The notes: generated by a model from the sequence alone, not told the origin. Positions 17,126 through 26,400 are shown, counted from the first letter of the stretch. The stretch: 64,000 nt of DNA from Streptomyces sp. SS1-1 (GCF_008973465.1 NZ_WBXN01000004.1:5868501-5932500), one strand, 5' to 3'. Made by a program: numbers and translations.

Positions 17126-17137
17126 TGGTCTAGACAT
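17126..17137. promoter_or_regulatory. Possible GntR-family (DasR-like) operator
   Basis: TGGTCTAGACAT contains the 8-bp palindrome GTCTAGAC and matches most of the DasR/GntR-type box (TGGTCTAGACCA), with the right arm imperfect. It lies in the 190-base gap before the malic enzyme-fumarase operon, where an operator for that operon would be expected. The rest of 17,103-17,296 shows no gene. Regulation is inferred. Confidence 0.35.
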
Positions 17138-17296
17138 CTCGCGGATGGGCGTGCGAATTTTTCGGGCGTCTCTACTCTGGATGAGTAGGTGGCTCATGAC
17201 CGCACCGGTACTACCTGCGGCTTAAGGAGGCCACACACATAGGTCGCGGTCGTGCCTAGGTCGTTGTGATCCCACGAGCCAGGCAGGGAGAAGGAA

Positions 17297-18972
17297 CTGG
17301 CGCAAGGCGGCGAAACCGGTCCGGTTGTTCCGGACGTCCTGACGAACCCGCTCCTCAATCACGGAGTGGCGTTCACGCAAGAGGAACGTGACGCGCGGGG
17401 CCTGACCGGACGCCTCCCGGCCGCCGTACTGACGCTGGAGCAGCAGGCGGGGCGTGCGTTTCGGCAGATGCGGGGGGCGGGGGACGACCTGGCGAAGAAC
17501 GTCTATCTGGAGGAACTGCACGACCGCAACGAGGTCCTCTACTTCAAGGTGCTGCGCGAGCACCTGCCCGAACTGCTGCCGATTGTCTACGACCCCACTG
17601 TGGGCCTGGCCATCGAGAAGTACTCGCAGGAGTACCGCAGCCCCCGCGGACTGTTCCTGTCCATTGACCGTCCGGACGACATGGACCGGGCCTTCGACAC
17701 CCTGGGTCTGGGCCCGAACGACGTCGACCTGATCGTCTGCTCGGACGCGGAGGAGATCCTCGGCATCGGAGACTGGGGCGTGGGCGGCGTGCAGATCGCC
17801 GTTGGCGAACTGGCCGTCTACACCGCCGCCGCCGGGATCGACCCCGGCCGGGTGATCGCCGTCTCCCTGGACGTCGGCACCGACCGCCAGGCCCTGCTCG
17901 ACGATCCTCTCTACCTGGGCAACCGCTTCCCCCGCGTGCGTGGCGCGTCCTACGACGCGTTCATCGAGGCGTACCTGCGGACCGCGTCGATCCGCTTCCC
18001 GCACGCCCTGCTGCACTTCGAGGACTTCGGTCCGAGCACCGCCCGCCGCATCCTTGACACCTACCGCGACCGCTACCGGATCTTCAACGACGACGTCCAG
18101 GGCACCGGCGCTATCGCCCTGGCCGCCGCCCTGTCCGCGGTGAAGGTCAGCGGTGTGCCCTGCGCGAGCAGCGACTGGTCGTCTTCGGCTCCGGCACGGC
18201 CGGTGTCGGCATCGCCGACCACATCCGGGACGCCATGGTCCGCGACGGCGCGCGCGAGGAGGACGCCGAGGCGCGGATCTGGCTGGTCGACAAGCAGGGC
18301 CTGCTCACCAGCGACATGACGGACCTGCGCGACTTCCAGCAGCGCTACGCCCGCGACCCGGCGGAGACCAACGGCTGGAACCGCGACGGCGGCATCTCAC
18401 TGCTGGAGACCGTCCGCCGGGCGGGGCCCACCATTCTGCTGGGCACCTCGACCGTGCCGGGGGCCTTCACCCAGGAGGTCGTCGAGGCCATGGCCGCCTC
18501 CTGCGAGCGCCCGATCGTCCTGCCGCTGTCCAACCCGACCTCGCAGATCGAGGCCATGCCCGATGACATCATCGCCTGGACCCGCGGGAAGGCGCTGGTC
18601 GCCACCGGCATCCCGGTGGACCCCGTCGTCTACGAGGGCGTCACCTACCGGATCGGCCAGGCCAACAATGCCTTGCTCTACCCGGGCCTCGGACTCGGCA
18701 CCATCGTCGCGGGCGCTGAACACGTCACCGACGGCATGCTGCGTGCCGCCGCGCAGGCCGTCGCCGACCAGGTCGACCCCACCGCGCCCGGAGCCTCTCT
18801 GCTGCCGCCGGTCGAGGACCTGTGGGAGTCGTCTGCCCGTACGGCCACCGCCGTGGTGGAGGCCGCCATGGCGGAGGGCGTCGCGGCCCAGCGCCGCGCA
18901 GACCCCGAGCGCTCCGTCCGCGAGCGGATGTGGGAGCCCGTCTACGAGCCGATGCGGGGAGGCAGCGCATGA
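17297..18972 (+). pseudogene. NAD-type malic enzyme, frameshifted (pseudogene or sequence error)
   Basis: Oxidatively decarboxylates malate to pyruvate. The first part, read in one frame, has the family opening LTNPLLNHGVAFTQEERDAR, YDPTVGLAIEKYSQEYRSPR, ILGIGDWGVGGVQIAVGELA and FNDDVQGTGAIALAAAL. Near 18,158-18,161 the frame is lost: CCCTG stands where CCCCTG would keep VP-LREQRLVVFGSGTAGVGI in frame, a single missing C. The rest (AMVRDGAREEDAEARIWLVD to the end at 18,972) is intact. The frame needs residues before the GTG at 17,366; the only upstream in-frame candidate is a CTG near 17,297, so the 5' end may also be damaged. Overlaps the fumarase ATG by 4 bases. Confidence 0.85.
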
Positions 18973-20434
18973 ACTCCCCCAAGCATGACGACGATGTCCC
19001 CGAGGTGCGGGATCTGCCCATCGGTATCGTGGCGACCGGCACCCGGCGCGAGACCGATTCCATGGGAGCCGTGAACGTGCCCGCCGACCGTTACTGGGGG
19101 GCCCAGACCCAGCGCTCTCTCATCCACTTCTCCATCGGCGACGACCACATGCCGAAGGCCGTCTACCACGCCTACGGCCACGTGAAGCGGGCGGCCGCGG
19201 TCGTCAACGGCCGTGCGGGCCGGCTGCCCGCCTGGAAAGCGAGCCTCATCGAGCGGGTCGCCGAAGAGGTCATCGCGGGCGACCTGGACGAGCACTTCCC
19301 GCTGTACGTCTGGCAGACGGGCTCGGGCACGCAGTCCAACATGAACACCAACGAGGTGATCGGCAACCGCGCGATCAGCTCGTCAACGGCGAACTCGGCA
19401 GCAAGACGCCGGTCCACCCCAACGACCACGTCAACATGGGGCAATCCTCCAACGACACGTTCCCGACCGCCATGCACATCGCTGCCGTTCAGGGCGTCCA
19501 GGAGTATCTGCTGCCCAGCGTGCGCGCGTTGCAGCGGACGATCGCGGACAAGGCGGAACGCTGGCACGACGTCGTGAAGATCGGCCGAACGCATCTCGAG
19601 GACGCCGTCCCGCTCACAGTGGGCCAGGAAGGGTCCGGCTACGCACGCCAGTTGGAGCAGGCGTGCGACCGCGCGGGCCGCGCCGCCGAGGGGCTGCTGG
19701 AGATCGCCATGGGCGGCACCGCGGTCGGCACCGGCCTCAACGCCCCCGAGGGTTTCGCCGAACAGGTCGCCCAGGAGATAGCCCTGCGCACCGGCTACTC
19801 GTTCACCACGGCGGCGAACAAGTTCGCGGCTCAGGGCGGGCTCGACGCTATGGTCGGCGCCTCCGCCGGGGTGCGCGCGCTCGCCGTCCCGCTGATGAAG
19901 ATCGCCAACGACATCCGCTGGCTCGCCTCCGGGCCCCGCTGCGGATTCGCCGAACTCGTCCTGCCCGCCAACGAACCCGGTTCCTCGATCATGCCCGGCA
20001 AGGTCAACCCGACCCAGTGCGAGGCCATGGTCATGGTCTGCATCCAGGTGCTCTCGGAGGACCAGGCCATCGCCTTCGCGGGTACGCAGGGCAACTTCGA
20101 GCTCAACGCCATGCGGCCGGTCATCATCAACAACTTCCTGCACATGGCAAGCATCCTCGCCGACGCCTGTGACAAGTTCCGCGAGTACTGCGTCGAAGGC
20201 GTCGAGCTCGACCGGAACCGGGTCGGGGACTACGTCGAGAGGTCGCTGATGCTGGTCACCGCGCTGTCCCCGGCCATCGGGTACGACAAGGCCTCCGCCA
20301 TCGCCCACAAGGCCAACGACGAGGGCACCACCCTCCGCGAGGCGGCGCTGGCCAGCGGATATGTCAGCGAACAGGACTTCGACCGGATCGTCGACCCCTC
20401 CACGATGGTCGGCCTGAACCGACACGCCGGGTAG
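18969..20434 (+). pseudogene. fumC: Class II fumarase, frameshifted (pseudogene or sequence error)
   Basis: Converts fumarate to malate. The N-terminal part ([40 protein letters not shown]) runs to about 19,376, where GCGATCAGCTC lacks one C compared with the frame-keeping GCGATCCAGCTC. The remainder then reads [38 protein letters not shown], the family signature GSSIMPGKVNP near 19,980, and LNRHAG at the end. Apart from this one base the protein is full length (about 487 aa). The ATG overlaps the malic enzyme stop, so the two form an operon that would turn fumarate into pyruvate. Confidence 0.87.
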
Positions 20435-20460
20435 GGGCGTTGCGCTCACTCGTTTGCCTC

Positions 20461-20882
20461 CCACCAAGTCCATGGCCGGGGAACGTGATCTTCCTTTGTC
20501 GGGCCCAGTGCTGATGGCCCTCAAGATGTTCAAGACTCTCCAGGCCAAGGAGAGGCTGGCGCTCGGTGAGGCTTACTCGGACTCCGGGTACGTCGTGGTA
20601 CACGAGACCGGGGAGGCTTTCACGATCAAGCAGCTCCGCAGGCGCGCATGCAGGCTCATGGAGGTCCTTGGCCTGCGCAGAGTACGTCTCTACGACGCTC
20701 GTGCCTCCTGCCTGACCTTTCTTGCCAACAACGGTGTGCCGGATCACATCCTCGCCCGGTGGGCCGGGCACACGAACGTGAAGACCACGAAGAAGTGGTA
20801 CGTCAAGCCGGACGTGGAAGACCTCCGCGAAGCCGCCAGCACATGGGATGGCCTGCACGGTGAGCTGAACAGTCGGGCGTGA
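20461..20882 (+). pseudogene. 3' remnant of a tyrosine recombinase (integrase)
   Basis: About 140 codons homologous to the last third of the complete integrase at 57,515-58,720, roughly 80% identical by eye. Matching segments include RLALGEAYSDSGYV, FTIKQLRRRACRLMEVLGLR, VRLYDARASC, NNGVPDHILARWAGHTNVKT and the tyrosine region KKWYVKPDVEDL. The N-terminal two thirds are absent; homology begins abruptly at ACCAAGTCC, about 25 bases after the fumarase stop. The divergence from the right-hand copy shows it is a relic of a different, related element rather than a recent duplication. Confidence 0.85.
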
Positions 20883-21227
20883 GGCCGGCGACGCATCCCA
20901 AGGGGTGGTTGTCGGCTGCTGATCGGAGCGGCCCGAACTGTTTCCTGCTATGTCGTCCCCGACCTTCGGCACGATGCCACACACTTTGCCGCAAACTCGG
21001 AACAGCCGGCAGTCGTGCTGGTGAAGGAAGCAGCACGTCGATGTGTGGACCGGGCGCGAGCACGGCCGGCAGGACACGCTGCGGCAGGGGCGCCCGTACA
21101 CGCTGAGAGGTTCAGACCCGATCGACGAGGCCGTCTGCAGTGCCCGATGAGTCGAGCCGCGGGTGCGTCGAGCGGCAGGCTTCCCCGGGCTATGTGAGAT
21201 TTCGTGAGACGTGAGAGGGTCTGGGGC
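20883..21227 (+). other. Intergenic segment homologous to the pcaL upstream region
   Basis: 345 bases between the integrase relic and the pcaL 5' fragment. The last 45 bases (ATGTGAGATTTCGTGAGACG ...) align with those just before the intact pcaL at 59,187 (ATGTGACATCTCGTGACAG ...). The rest shows no gene. It probably carries an old attP-side copy of the pcaL promoter. Confidence 0.6.
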
Positions 21228-21335
21228 GTGAGTGAGACACCCCCGAACACCCTGCAATACCGCTTCGACGGGCCGGAAGACGCTCCGGTCCTGATCCTGG
21301 GTCCCTCACTGGGTACCACCTGGCACATGTCGTAG
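21228..21335 (+). pseudogene. 5' fragment of pcaL (35 codons) at the left junction
   Basis: Starts at a GTG and reads VSETPPNTLQYRFDGPEDAP, LILGPSLGTTWHM, then S and TAG. It is nearly identical to codons 1-34 of the intact pcaL-type gene at 59,187-60,485. Homology stops exactly after TGGCACATGT, where DNA of the inserted element begins. This marks the left attachment site. Confidence 0.9.
21300..21330. repeat. Left attachment site (attL), direct repeat of 59,259-59,289
   Basis: GGTCCCTCACTGGGTACCAC, one differing base, then TGGCACATGT: 30 of 31 bases match the right copy. On the left, pcaL homology ends here; on the right it continues into the rest of the gene. The crossover therefore lies within this stretch, inside codons 25-35 of pcaL. 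Confidence 0.8.
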
Positions 21336-21441
21336 AAGCCGTCTTCTGGCGTCCACGTGATCCGAGTCGGGGGCGTTTGGCCTGCTCAGGACCTTGTGGT
21401 GCAAGGGCGTCGACTCAGTTGGTGACACGGATGTGACTGAT

Positions 21442-21474
21442 AAGACCCCCGTCGGCTCGTTCCGGCGGGGTCTT
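21442..21474. terminator. Hairpin terminator
   Basis: AAGACCCCCGTCGG, a short loop, then CCGGCGGGGTCTT: near-perfect 12-13-bp arms. It stands just inside the left end of the element, before the first defence gene. It could insulate element genes from readthrough out of the truncated pcaL promoter. Confidence 0.7.
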
Positions 21475-21622
21475 GGTGGCAGGGACGGGGTGCCGCATCG
21501 GCCGACCGTCGCTTGCCATCGATGCCTTGAGCGTCGGCTACTGGCTTCTCTCGCAGGTCCCTTGCTCCTTCGAGGCAGAATGGTCTTCTGCTTGTAGCCG
21601 CTGTGCTCTGGGGAGGGGCGTC

Positions 21623-22612
21623 GTGGAGTTCAGGAAGAGAACGTTGGAGAGGCTCGGCGACCTCATCTGTGGAAACCTCGGTGCCGACGTTCCACGAGGG
21701 GACACCGAGCCCCCTTACTTTTCATATCGATCGAGCAAGTACTTAACCGAATTCTTCGGCGAGCTCGACATGGATTGGGAGCATGATGGTTCGACGCGGC
21801 ATCGCTGGGTAGCCGGCGTGCTCGAGCAGTTGCTGGCGGAGTCGCACGAGGGTCCTGCCCACCCGCCGGAGTCGTTCTGCCGAGTCATCGACCACCTGAT
21901 GGACCCGGCCAGCGCACTCAATGAGGGGCGCGACCGGTCCAATGCCTTGCGTCAGTTGAACGATGTGCTCTCACGAGAGGGCTTCGAAGCTTTCTACGCT
22001 GAAGACAAGCACTGCTACCTGAGGCATATCGGAACGAACAGTGTCTCGAGGCCGGCCCAGAACCCGCACCGCCCCCTGAGTGTCGCCGAGACGCAGCGGC
22101 GTTCGGCCCTGGCTGCTTTCCTGGACACCTGCAGCGAGGACGCTCTCATTGAGGAAGTGCTGCTTCCATTGTTCCGGCAACTGGGCTTCCACCGCATTAC
22201 CGCAGCCGGACACCGAGACAAGGCGCTGGAGTACGGGAAAGACATCTGGATGCGCTACACCCTGCCGACGCAGCACTTCCTGTACTTCGGGATCCAGGTG
22301 AAGCGCGGCAAGCTGGATGCGACAGGGCGGTCCAGGACAGGCAACGCCAATATCGCGGAGATTCATAATCAGGCGCTGATGATGCTGGCGCACGAGATCT
22401 TCGACTCGGAGACCAACCGTCGCGTGCTCGTGGACCACGCGTTCATCGTGGCCGGCGGGGAGATTACGAAGGCGGCGCGCAACTGGTTGGGGAACGCCTT
22501 GGACGCGGCGAAGCGCAGCCAGATCATGTTCATGGATCGGGACGACATCCTGAACCAGTACGTCGTGAGCAGTCTGCCGCTTCCCGCTGGCGCCTCAGCG
22601 GATCCACTTTGA
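21623..22612 (+). CDS. AbiJ-NTD-like / Mrr-like nuclease, putative anti-phage effector
   Basis: 329 aa from the GTG at 21,623 (GGGAGGGG upstream); the frame is open for 150 bases further upstream without a ribosome site. Residues 1-140 resemble the N-terminal domain of AbiJ-type abortive infection proteins (RSSKYLTEFFGELDMDWEHD, HRWVAGVLEQLL, NALRQLNDVLSREGFEAFY). Residues 180-320 resemble an Mrr/PD-(D/E)XK nuclease: EEVLLPLFRQLGFHRITAAG, EYGKDIWMRY and the catalytic-type IQVKRG. Together this suggests a nuclease that acts on infection. First gene of the element; the call rests on pattern recognition. Confidence 0.55.
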   Translation: MEFRKRTLERLGDLICGNLGADVPRGDTEPPYFSYRSSKYLTEFFGELDMDWEHDGSTRHRWVAGVLEQLLAESHEGPAHPPESFCRVIDHLMDPASALNEGRDRSNALRQLNDVLSREGFEAFYAEDKHCYLRHIGTNSVSRPAQNPHRPLSVAETQRRSALAAFLDTCSEDALIEEVLLPLFRQLGFHRITAAGHRDKALEYGKDIWMRYTLPTQHFLYFGIQVKRGKLDATGRSRTGNANIAEIHNQALMMLAHEIFDSETNRRVLVDHAFIVAGGEITKAARNWLGNALDAAKRSQIMFMDRDDILNQYVVSSLPLPAGASADPL

Positions 22613-23274
22613 TGCGTACTTCCTGGCCGCCGTTGCCAGCGAGGTGAGGCGGCAGATGTCCTCGTTCCCCATTTTTCTGACGCAGGGTGCCGGAGCGGGA
22701 CCGAATTGATCAGCGGCTACCTCGACTTCAGCATCGGATCCCCGCTCGTCGTCGACTTCGCCGACTCCGGCTGAACCTTGGCTTCAGGCGCACCGGTCAC
22801 GCGTCTGGCCTGTAGCGGCCAGGGTCATGTACAGGGAGCAACAGAGCGCGCCTGCCGTGTGGTGATCGAATTTTCAACTTCTGGCGGGACGGCAAGTGCC
22901 CGAATATTCGAACAAATGTAGGCGTCGTGGTCTGGGGCGGCTACGATCGCAGTCGTTCGTCGGCGCCCTGCTGCGGGCGCGCCTTGGACGGCGACGGGCC
23001 GCTGATGACCGGTTCGGAGTCATCCGGGGAGGTGGTACATGATCGTACGAGCGTCCGCACTAGCCTTGGTGTTCGTGGGAAGCGTTCCCGTGTCTTGGAC
23101 CGGTTTGGGTCGGTTGGCTCTGCGGCGCGTCATCCGCGCTGCGGCACAGCGGCGGAGGAAGACTCGTAGTGGGTCGGCCGAAATTGCTTCCGATGGTGCA
23201 GGGCAAGCGGTAAGGATGAGCGCGTACAGCCCCGCTGGGGAGAGCGTCAGGTCAGGACGAGAGCGGGATGGTTC
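22613..23274. other. Gene-poor interval with an AT-rich palindrome
   Basis: About 660 bases without a convincing gene. CGAATATTCG at 22,901-22,910, followed by AACAAATG, resembles GAATATTCCGAACATG upstream of the XRE-ImmA gene at 26,251. A frame from 23,039 has a good ribosome site (GGGAGGTGG) and a hydrophobic start (MIVRASALALVFVGSVPVSW) but then turns into Arg/Ser-rich sequence overlapping the next gene. Confidence 0.4.
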
Positions 23275-23892
23275 ATGGCGATCGCGGCACGGGAGCCCAT
23301 GGATGTGGTCGCGGGAGCGCTGGCTCCCGGCGATTTCGTACCCCGCGAGGCAAAGCTGGCGGTTGTCGAAGCTTTCGGGGCGAAGGCTGTGGCGGCATAC
23401 CGGTACGAGGCGCAAGAGCGGGAGCGACGGACAGCCGTGGGGATGCCACCGCTGACGCGACCGGAGGTACTGAATCTCCTAATGGCCCTTCCACTCGGTG
23501 AGCCAGTTCCCGCTGGCTCGTTGAGTGAGAAGGAACGTCGGGTGTTGAAGTCTCTGCCGAAGGGCGCGGTGGTTCGCCGCGACGGATTGATCACCCGACA
23601 GGCGACGCAGCCCGTGCACATCGACATGGTGTTTGTGCCCGGACGCAGCTGGGAGTCGGCGATGGAGCAGGCTGAGCGGTTCACGCCGTTCACTGCTCGT
23701 TCGGTGTTGGTCGATGGTGTGCTGCGGCGCAGAGATGAGGCTGTGATGCGCGCGGACTTCTACGGCATCGGGTTGTTCCTGACCCAGGGGGACGCGGTGG
23801 AGGTTGTCGTGCCGCCGAGCCCCTTCGTGCGCAGGCGCCACACGGTTGCCGCCTGGAAGTTCCTGGAAGAAATCCACCGTCAGCTTCCCTGA
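23275..23892 (+). CDS. Hypothetical protein, element-encoded
   Basis: 205 aa, ATG start with a weak upstream GAGCGGGA. Mixed alpha/beta composition: APGDFVPREAKLAVVEAFGA, AAYRYEAQERERRTAVGMPP, VVRRDGLITRQATQPVHIDM, FYGIGLFLTQGDAVEVVVPP. No membrane segment or known motif. Convergent with the TGT-like gene, 19 bases apart. I do not recognise the family. Confidence 0.6.
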   Translation: MAIAAREPMDVVAGALAPGDFVPREAKLAVVEAFGAKAVAAYRYEAQERERRTAVGMPPLTRPEVLNLLMALPLGEPVPAGSLSEKERRVLKSLPKGAVVRRDGLITRQATQPVHIDMVFVPGRSWESAMEQAERFTPFTARSVLVDGVLRRRDEAVMRADFYGIGLFLTQGDAVEVVVPPSPFVRRRHTVAAWKFLEEIHRQLP

Positions 23893-23911
23893 GGGCTCTG
23901 CTTGCGACTGG

Positions 23912-25075
23912 CTAAGGAGCGACGGGCAGCGTCGCCCATGCTTTGAGTGGCGGGGGTACCTGGAATCCGGATTTTGAGCTTGCGCCCTGCCCGATGCGCT
24001 GGTTCTCCAGCGCGTAGCGGTCGACGGCCGCAGCGCATTTGTTGCGCCACCACGTCTTGCGCTCGGTACCGGCTCGGTAGCTGGCCATTTCGCTGACCCA
24101 GCCGCTCCAGGTGATGATGGTGTGGTTGTCGGCCTCGCGTCGCGTGTCGCCGTCGGGCAGGAAGAAGCGGTCGAGACCGCGCCCGTCGCATTCCTCGCAG
24201 TCGCAGGTTGCAGGATCCACGTTGGCGTAGAGGTTGGACAGGGACTCGGCGCCCTTGAAGCACATCAACTGTGGCATCAGCACGTGCGGGTACGTGGGGC
24301 CGCCACCTCGCTTGCCTATCTGGGCCTTCTCGTCGGGAGGTATCGCGTGGCGGAGCGAGCTCTGGACGCCGATTCCCGCACAGAGGGCGCCATGCGCCAG
24401 CACATCGAGAGCTGCGAGATCCGTGCGCAGCAGTGCCATGTGCTCGACCTCGGTGAACAGCCGCCGCAGGTTGGCCGGAACGTCCTTCCCCTGTTCCAGC
24501 GGGTCGAACTGGCGGAAGAGGATTACGGCTTTGGGGTGACGGATCTTGGCGCAGACCGCGATGAGTTGACCGATGTTCTCCCGATTGAGCCAGGTGACGT
24601 CGATCGGGAGGGAGACCAGCGTGTCATCCCGCTCGATCCGGTTGGCGTCCCGCATCACTGCTTTGAGGGCGCGGGAGCTCGCCGGCGGTATGTACCCGGT
24701 GGGAGTCAGCGCTGCGGTTGCCCCTCGAGCCTTCTGGAAGTTCAAGGAGTCGTCCACGGTGGCGAACAGTTCGTCGGGAGGCGCCATGAACGGCTCTTCC
24801 GCCGTTGCCGTGTAGGTGCTGTAGGCGGCGCTGTCTATCAGCAGAGTGCCCTCGTAACCAACGTCGGTGCGGAGCTGGAACGCTCGAGCGTCGGCGTTGG
24901 CGCCGGTCATGACCACGCCGCTCAGCTCATCATCCAGGGCGCGGCGGGGTCGAGGAATGTTGCGGGCATGCTCGTGCAGCAGCACGCGTCCCTGCAGGAG
25001 CGGCACAGCCGCCACCGTGTGGTCGAGCGTCTTCAAGGCGGGCGGCCGCCGCCTCGGATCGGGGGCGTTGCTCAT
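23912..25075 (-). CDS. TIM-barrel protein resembling tRNA-guanine transglycosylases
   Basis: 387 aa, ATG with GAGGTGA upstream, 3 bases after the stop of the XRE-ImmA gene. A zinc-type cluster CDCEECDGRG (CxCxxC near residues 288-293), followed about 22 residues later by His (ADNHTIITW), mirrors the CxCxxC...H zinc site of tRNA-guanine transglycosylase. The preceding region reads as alternating strands and helices of a barrel (GTLLIDSAAYSTY, TLVSLPIDVTWLNREN, KAVILFRQFDP, HGALCAGIGVQSSLRHA). TGT relatives exchange guanine in tRNA, or in DNA (DpdA). No other 7-deazaguanine genes are nearby. Tightly coupled to the protease-regulator gene. Confidence 0.5.
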   Translation of the reverse strand: MSNAPDPRRRPPALKTLDHTVAAVPLLQGRVLLHEHARNIPRPRRALDDELSGVVMTGANADARAFQLRTDVGYEGTLLIDSAAYSTYTATAEEPFMAPPDELFATVDDSLNFQKARGATAALTPTGYIPPASSRALKAVMRDANRIERDDTLVSLPIDVTWLNRENIGQLIAVCAKIRHPKAVILFRQFDPLEQGKDVPANLRRLFTEVEHMALLRTDLAALDVLAHGALCAGIGVQSSLRHAIPPDEKAQIGKRGGGPTYPHVLMPQLMCFKGAESLSNLYANVDPATCDCEECDGRGLDRFFLPDGDTRREADNHTIITWSGWVSEMASYRAGTERKTWWRNKCAAAVDRYALENQRIGQGASSKSGFQVPPPLKAWATLPVAP

Positions 25076-25078
25076 GAA

Positions 25079-26191
25079 TCACCTCGCAGAAGGGTCCGGC
25101 ACGTCCTTGTGTCCGGACGGAGAATAAGCGCGCACGTAGATCTCGTGGAACTCCTCGCGACCCAGGCCCGCCAGGTGGGCGGTCTCGGTCGGACTGAGGT
25201 GGAGCTGCTCCTCAAGCCGGGTGACGGCCTGAGCGATATGGCGCGGGGTTTCGCGCCGGATGATCGTCGGTTCGTTCGTGCGGTAGCCGAGTGCGGACAA
25301 CTCGACCATGAGCGTGCGGTACTGCCACTCGCTGATGACCCCCAGGTCGACGGCCCGCCGGATGAGAGCGGCCATCGAAACCCCCCACCTGGCTTTGAGA
25401 TCCATGAGGCGAGCGACGTCGATGCCGGGCTTCAGCTCGCTCAGGATCACCTCGTGTGGCATGAGGAACTCGGCAGCGAACCGGTCGGCCTGTGCCTCTT
25501 GGACGCGCCCCTCACCGGGCTCGCGGTGCATGATCAGGTGGCCCAGCTCATGCGCGAGGCTGAACCGTGAACGATCGCCAGGCACTGCGGAGTTGAGGAG
25601 TATCAGCGGCGCCCTGCCGGGCGGCCACTGGCTCACGGCGTCGAGATCGGTGGTGCCAAGGTCGCGGACGACGACCTGCGCGCCGGCATCTTCGAGCAGC
25701 GCGACCAGGTTGTCGACGGGGCCGGCGGGAACGTCCCACTCTTCGCGTACCGTCTCGGCGGCGTCCGCGGGAGTGTCGAAGTCATTGACCTCAATGTGCC
25801 TGAACAGGTTGACATGGCGGAGGGCAGCCGCCTGGGTCACCGCTTCGACCTGGTAGCGGGTAAGTGCCAACGTGGCATGGATCCGGCGCAGCGCGGGGGC
25901 TCCCAGAGAGGCGCGCTTGCGGTGATGTATCAGCCCGATGCCGACCCCGGTTGTATCAGCGCCCTGGCACAGCATTTCGGGCGTGAAGCGAAGTGCGGCG
26001 GCGAACAGGCGCACCCGCTCAGCCCGGACTGGGATGCGTCCGGCTTCGGCCCGGCTCACGTACCCCTGCGTGACGCGGCTGCCGTCAACGCGCGACATCT
26101 GCTCGGCAAGCTCGGATTGGGTCCAACCGCGCGAGTCGCGTGCGAGGGCGAGCATGGAGGGGTCTGCGACCAACTCCTTGTGATCACTCAC
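25079..26191 (-). CDS. XRE-family regulator with ImmA/IrrE-type metallopeptidase domain
   Basis: 370 aa from the GTG at 26,191, preferred because GGAGGTGG lies five bases upstream; an in-frame ATG at 26,203 overlaps that ribosome site. Residues 10-75 are an XRE helix-turn-helix (LALARDSRGWTQSELAEQMS, VTQGYVSRAEAGR). Residues about 170-260 hold the zinc-protease motif FSLAHELGHLIMH and the downstream acidic ADRFAAEFLMP. Such proteins cleave or act as repressors in phages, ICEs and toxin systems. Here it precedes the TGT-like gene by 3 bases, so it probably controls that gene. Confidence 0.9.
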   Translation of the reverse strand: MSDHKELVADPSMLALARDSRGWTQSELAEQMSRVDGSRVTQGYVSRAEAGRIPVRAERVRLFAAALRFTPEMLCQGADTTGVGIGLIHHRKRASLGAPALRRIHATLALTRYQVEAVTQAAALRHVNLFRHIEVNDFDTPADAAETVREEWDVPAGPVDNLVALLEDAGAQVVVRDLGTTDLDAVSQWPPGRAPLILLNSAVPGDRSRFSLAHELGHLIMHREPGEGRVQEAQADRFAAEFLMPHEVILSELKPGIDVARLMDLKARWGVSMAALIRRAVDLGVISEWQYRTLMVELSALGYRTNEPTIIRRETPRHIAQAVTRLEEQLHLSPTETAHLAGLGREEFHEIYVRAYSPSGHKDVPDPSAR

Positions 26192-26224
26192 GGCCACCTC
26201 CATCCCTGACAAGTCTCGACTCCG

Positions 26225-26251
26225 CTGAGGATACACGATTTTATGCCTCAG
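26225..26251. promoter_or_regulatory. Palindrome upstream of the XRE-ImmA gene (possible operator)
   Basis: CTGAGG, 15 bases, then CCTCAG, 34-60 bases before the GTG start of the XRE-ImmA gene; within it, read toward the gene, is an AT-rich TAAAAT that could be a -10 box. Position and symmetry fit autoregulation by the XRE protein; not proven. Confidence 0.4.
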
Positions 26252-26400
26252 AATATTCCGAACATGATCCTCGGAGTGCACTGCCTCCAGGGATACCACG
26301 CTCCACTGACAATCCAACTGGGACGGGGCCGACCGTTGTTGGGGCTCATTGGTGCCTCAGCCCGAAACCCGATGCCGGGCTGAACGGCGGCGCCTGCCGC

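Noticed and set aside
18235-18972. Stand-alone second half of malic enzyme as a separate gene
   Set aside because: It continues the upstream half exactly after one missing base; there is no ribosome site at 18,235.
23039-23455. Small protein with good ribosome site and hydrophobic start
   Set aside because: After about 35 residues it becomes Arg/Ser-rich and overlaps the better 205-aa gene; kept only as a note.
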